From NCBI GenBank assembly GCA_963843755.1, contig CAWJLS010000002.1:714009-778008 (forward strand): DNA of 64,000 nucleotides, in the 5' to 3' direction. Below, in pieces: positions 61,499 to 64,000 of this stretch; the stretch's first letter is position 1, and each line of letters begins with the position of its first letter. Both the position numbers and the translations under genes were made by a program. The notes under the pieces are model-generated. The model was given only the letters and a program-made list of their open reading frames with translations. It did no database searches and had not been told where the DNA came from. This stretch comes from CAWJLS01 sp963843755 (GTDB lineage Bacteria; Acidobacteriota; Thermoanaerobaculia; Multivoradales; DATKCC01).

Positions 61499-61702
61499 TT
61501 AGCCAGCGCCTCGTTCCACGGATCGAGTGAGAGCCCGGGCGCACCGCCTGTACCTCAAGATCTCCGACCCGACGAAAACTGCCATCAGCAGGACCACCAG
61601 CGGCACAAGGAACAGGTTCGGATCGAGCCCCTTGAAGGACGTGAGGAGGGTGGCCGTCGATCGGTTCGCAGCGTGCACCGCCGAGACTAGAGGAGCCGAC
61701 AA
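61499..61702 (-). CDS. Possible small single-pass membrane protein
   Basis: A 67-codon frame from a TTG at 61702 with one convincing transmembrane stretch (NLFLVPLVVLLMAVFVGSEI, about residues 29-48) flanked by a basic RYRRCARALTRSVE tail. The composition is protein-like. There is no ATG and no clear ribosome site, so the start is unsure. It lies 43 bp upstream of the SDR gene in the same orientation. Could be a small conserved membrane protein or chance. Confidence 0.35.
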   Translation of the reverse strand: MSAPLVSAVHAANRSTATLLTSFKGLDPNLFLVPLVVLLMAVFVGSEILRYRRCARALTRSVERGAG

Positions 61703-62128
61703 GAGGACAAGAGCAACGCCGACTCATCTCCTTCCACGACATGAGAGCACCTTCTTCGGTGCTGCATCGTCTGTCGGGAGAGTGTCACCCATGTGCCCGG
61801 TTCGTACCCTGCCCTGCCTCTTCCCCGAGCCCAGCGACTAATTGAACCGCTCGATCGCAAAGAGCGACGATCCGACGGAGTCGACTCTTTGAGTGGGACG
61901 GCATGCGGGGACAGATGTGCTTCTTGGACGGGTAGGAGACTCTCCCTCCCAGCCACCGCAACGCGGCGACCCGGTCCTGAATAGGTTTTTGGTGCAGGCA
62001 GTCGCTTCTTCACCCTCCGAAGCCGAAGTCAAGGACGACGCTCTCTCTTCGAGCTTGCGGGCTTCAGCTTCTCCCTCCTGGCTGATCACGAAACTCTTTA
62101 CGTTTGACAACCCTGGGCCTCGTAGGGG
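61703..62128. other. Intergenic region between small ORF and DUF262 gene
   Basis: A 426 bp stretch of lower GC with no supported gene. Short frames on both strands give unrelated, low-complexity products without ribosome sites. No repeat, tRNA or recognisable structured RNA was found. Confidence 0.4.
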
Positions 62129-63511
62129 TTAGGCACCGCCTCCCCCGCGCGATGCGTTACAGAACCGGTGCGCCAGCCTGGCATTCTCCGGCACGGTCTT
62201 CCCACCCCGCCAATAGTGAGTGTCGTGGTCAAGCACAGCATCACTGATGAGCTTAATCTCTTGGCCGCACAGCGCACACGTCCTTGACTGCTCGAACATC
62301 TCCTTCTTCAACTGCCGCGAGAACTGCCGCTGGCCGTCGTTTGGATCGGTGCCCTTGAGCGCCTGCCGAAGACGAGTATTCCAGGTGTCAAAGACATATT
62401 CGATCCGGCCAGTCTCGCCAGTTGCGCGACGTACATAATCGCGCCACTTCTCGTCGGTAGAAACGAGATCCACGAACTCCTCGTGAATTGCGTCAGCGGA
62501 CCTCGTGAGTTGCCCGAGATCGTACCGCGTGAACGAAGTGCTGATCACCTGAAAGACCGCAGCGTTGGGGCGGGTCGCCCATTCTCCGGTCACAACAACG
62601 CCATCCCGCCATTCCCTCTTCAGCCGGAAAGCGTCGCTGCCAAAGATCGTTACGGCGGCCTTCATAGACTTGCGGAACTGCTCTTCGAATTCCTTGATCT
62701 TGGCCGGAGAAGGGTTTCGATAAATTTCAAGGAACTCGTTAAGAAAGCGCTTGAGCCCGCTACGTAGCTTGGTGTGAGTCCGCTCGTAGAAGGCGAGGAA
62801 GCGTAGGACGAGAGCCCGATCCTGCATTCGGCGGGAGAGGTTGCGTTGGTTGAGCGCCGTGTTGAAGTTCTCGTCTTGGGCCAGTCGTTTGATGAGCTCG
62901 TTGAGTTGCCCACGGAACAAGGAGTTTCGGATCTCCATATCGTTCAAGGCAATGCCGCCCGTGTTTAGGCGCTCAAAAATTAGAAACATGAAATCCTTTG
63001 GAGTTTGCTCCGCAAGTTCGAATGTTCGCAAGGTGTAGTCGTTGAGTTTATTTTGATATTTCTCGGGAAGGTCGCGGTAGTACTTCCTGTCGAGACTACG
63101 CACGATCTCAAGACCGCTGAGGGAGTACTCGTTGTCGAAGTAGCGGAAGACTGACGTTAGTCTCTGAAGGCCGTCTATCACCTCGTAGCGGCCGCCATCG
63201 CACTTGGCGAGATAGATAACCGGAATCGGGACATCGATCAGAATAGACTCGATAAGTTTAGACGCTCGCCGTCGGTCCCATACATACTGCCGTTGCCACT
63301 CAGGATCGACGATCAGACGGCCGGTCTTGTACCACCTCTGGAACTCGGCCAAGCTCCGATCGTTCTTCTCGATGATGATCCCAGGCGGGCGCAGATCAAC
63401 TTGAAGATCTCCTTCGTCTGCGGCGTCCGGCGTATCGTCCTCTTCAATTTCGGCAGACGCGGAACTGGTCTCCTCTTCGACCAGTTCCGCGCTGTCATTT
63501 TCAAGTTCCAT
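62129..63511 (-). CDS. DUF262 (ParB-like/GmrSD-type) protein with C-terminal HNH motif
   Basis: A 460-residue protein. After an acidic 35-residue leader comes a DUF262 domain with WQRQYVW near residue 73 and the nucleotide-site motif VIDGLQRLTSV near 111. A middle helical region follows, and a C-terminal HNH-like nuclease (about 410-455) with CALCGQEI, LDHDTHYWRGG, and ARLAHRFCNASRG. This architecture is shared with GmrSD, SspE and other enzymes that restrict phage DNA. The gene has visibly lower GC than its neighbours, supporting transfer. The ATG at 63511 has GGAGAAGG 5 bases upstream; a GTG at 63526 is less likely. Confidence 0.88.
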   Translation of the reverse strand: MELENDSAELVEEETSSASAEIEEDDTPDAADEGDLQVDLRPPGIIIEKNDRSLAEFQRWYKTGRLIVDPEWQRQYVWDRRRASKLIESILIDVPIPVIYLAKCDGGRYEVIDGLQRLTSVFRYFDNEYSLSGLEIVRSLDRKYYRDLPEKYQNKLNDYTLRTFELAEQTPKDFMFLIFERLNTGGIALNDMEIRNSLFRGQLNELIKRLAQDENFNTALNQRNLSRRMQDRALVLRFLAFYERTHTKLRSGLKRFLNEFLEIYRNPSPAKIKEFEEQFRKSMKAAVTIFGSDAFRLKREWRDGVVVTGEWATRPNAAVFQVISTSFTRYDLGQLTRSADAIHEEFVDLVSTDEKWRDYVRRATGETGRIEYVFDTWNTRLRQALKGTDPNDGQRQFSRQLKKEMFEQSRTCALCGQEIKLISDAVLDHDTHYWRGGKTVPENARLAHRFCNASRGGGGA

Positions 63512-63944
63512 GGCATCCTTCTCCACTAGTCCTGACTGACCGCATCTCTCCGAGTCGCCGCCAAAACTTCAAGGTTCAGGGTTCACCTTGTGAGTGACCG
63601 AATGCAGCATCTGGCTACGCGGCCAGACGTAGGTGGGATAGTGGGCATTGGCGGTCGTCCGAAAGTGCTTTGAATCGTTGAAGATCTGTGATTTCGGAAA
63701 TCTAGCAAGGGTCTGGGTGTCTGTCAAACTGAGCGGAAAGGAGGAGAAGAGAGGCGTTCGGGGCGTTCGCAATGGTGGAGGGCTGGTGGCTGGTTGGAGG
63801 GTAGGCGGCAGACGGGGATCGTCTTGAGCCGTTCGTCCCGCGAGCGTACATGTCGTAGGACGGTCGCCGTGATGGGCTCGGTTCGGGCGGAGGTCGGTCC
63901 GGCCGGCTGGTGGAGAGGACTTGGTGCGGAGGAGATCGTGCCCC
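63512..63944. other. Intergenic region upstream of DUF262 gene
   Basis: A 433 bp gap separating two minus-strand genes. Lower GC in the left two thirds (63530-63760), where the promoter for the DUF262 gene is expected, but no clear -35/-10 pair was found. One 67-codon minus-strand frame (63569-63772) has an unusual composition and no ribosome site, and is not supported as a gene. Confidence 0.4.
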
Positions 63945-64000
63945 TCAGAACCGGATCACCAACTCCGCGCCGCCCTCCGGGCGGTTGCGGAGGTCATGCT
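63945..64000 (-). CDS. C-terminal end of a probable beta-barrel outer membrane protein
   Basis: Minus-strand frame entering from the right window edge and ending at a TGA at 63945. The 17 visible residues read HDLRNRPEGGAELVIRF. An alternating pattern with a C-terminal Phe (x-L-V-I-R-F) is the BamA recognition signal of outer-membrane beta-barrels. Nothing else of the gene is in view, so the family is uncertain. Confidence 0.5.
   Translation of the reverse strand, partial: HDLRNRPEGGAELVIRF

Noticed and set aside
61687..62110. Two overlapping minus-strand frames of about 90-110 codons before the DUF262 gene
   Set aside because: They lack ribosome sites and recognisable motifs, and overlap each other in different frames.
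63569..63772. 67-codon minus-strand frame with Thr/Pro/His-rich product upstream of the DUF262 gene
   Set aside because: No ribosome site or hydrophobic/functional segment; it lies where the DUF262 promoter is expected.

Overview
The window is a 64 kb piece of a GC-rich, Gram-negative bacterial chromosome. Gram-negative character is shown by an Mla-type lipid transport set, an LpxH-like hydrolase, an acyltransferase and the tail of a probable beta-barrel protein. The gene mix fits Acidobacteriota (perhaps Thermoanaerobaculia or a relative): MglA with PilT, an HrcA/CIRCE heat-shock operon, long TPR proteins with acidic linkers, and a zinc-finger/TPR protein beside a tiny exported protein. Myxococcota is a weaker alternative. 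This placement is inferred from gene content only. I saw no rRNA, tRNA, CRISPR array, intact insertion sequence or prophage.

Layout. 1-7.6 kb, minus strand: one long transcription unit from a small membrane protein through mlaE, mlaF and mlaD, then three nucleotide-sugar enzymes (UDP-glucuronate epimerase-like, UDP-glucose dehydrogenase, UDP-xylose synthase), a zinc-ribbon YggX-like protein and, after a gap, a DUF309-VTT fusion cut by the window edge. 7.7-15.6 kb, plus: acyltransferase, Mrp, LpxH-like, aroA and a 1135-residue sigma-54 activator. 15.6-24.2 kb: msrC, a double-HTH DNA-binding protein with a near-consensus promoter, then a minus-strand run DUF2520 protein-mglA-nrdR-hsp20-lon-thiL. 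24.3-31.7 kb, plus: CIRCE-controlled hrcA-grpE-dnaK-dnaJ, then prmA-rsmE. 31.8-41 kb, plus: pilT, recX, alaS, a lytic transglycosylase, pgsA and an RND/MMPL exporter.

41-43 kb holds a lower-GC pair: a small exported protein with a Gly/Cys tail and an HxxxCxxC zinc-finger/TPR protein. 43-56.2 kb is housekeeping again: pyk (minus), ffh, then rpsP-khpA-rimM-trmD-rplS, a 1032-residue TPR protein, an exported unknown, an NAD-type isocitrate dehydrogenase and rarA. 56.2-64 kb is accessory and partly decayed: membrane proteins, a glyoxalase-like protein, a cysteine synthase with an internal deletion, two higA antitoxin remnants, an intact MntA/HepT (type VII) toxin-antitoxin pair, a 165 bp palindrome, an M50-like protein lacking its catalytic Glu, an SDR epimerase and a lower-GC DUF262-HNH nuclease of the kind used in phage defence.

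Themes. (1) Protein quality control is concentrated in two divergent blocks around 24.2 kb (hsp20-lon leftward, hrcA-grpE-dnaK-dnaJ rightward). (2) MglA, PilT and the TPR protein could belong to one pilus/polarity system although they are unlinked. (3) Several conserved enzymes carry in-frame low-complexity insertions, some built on a 9-bp GATC-containing DNA repeat that also occurs in a non-coding leader. The most promising leads for new biology are the exported-protein/zinc-finger-TPR pair, the double-HTH regulator, the MglA with an extra C-terminal domain, the DUF309-VTT fusion and the decayed toxin-antitoxin island.
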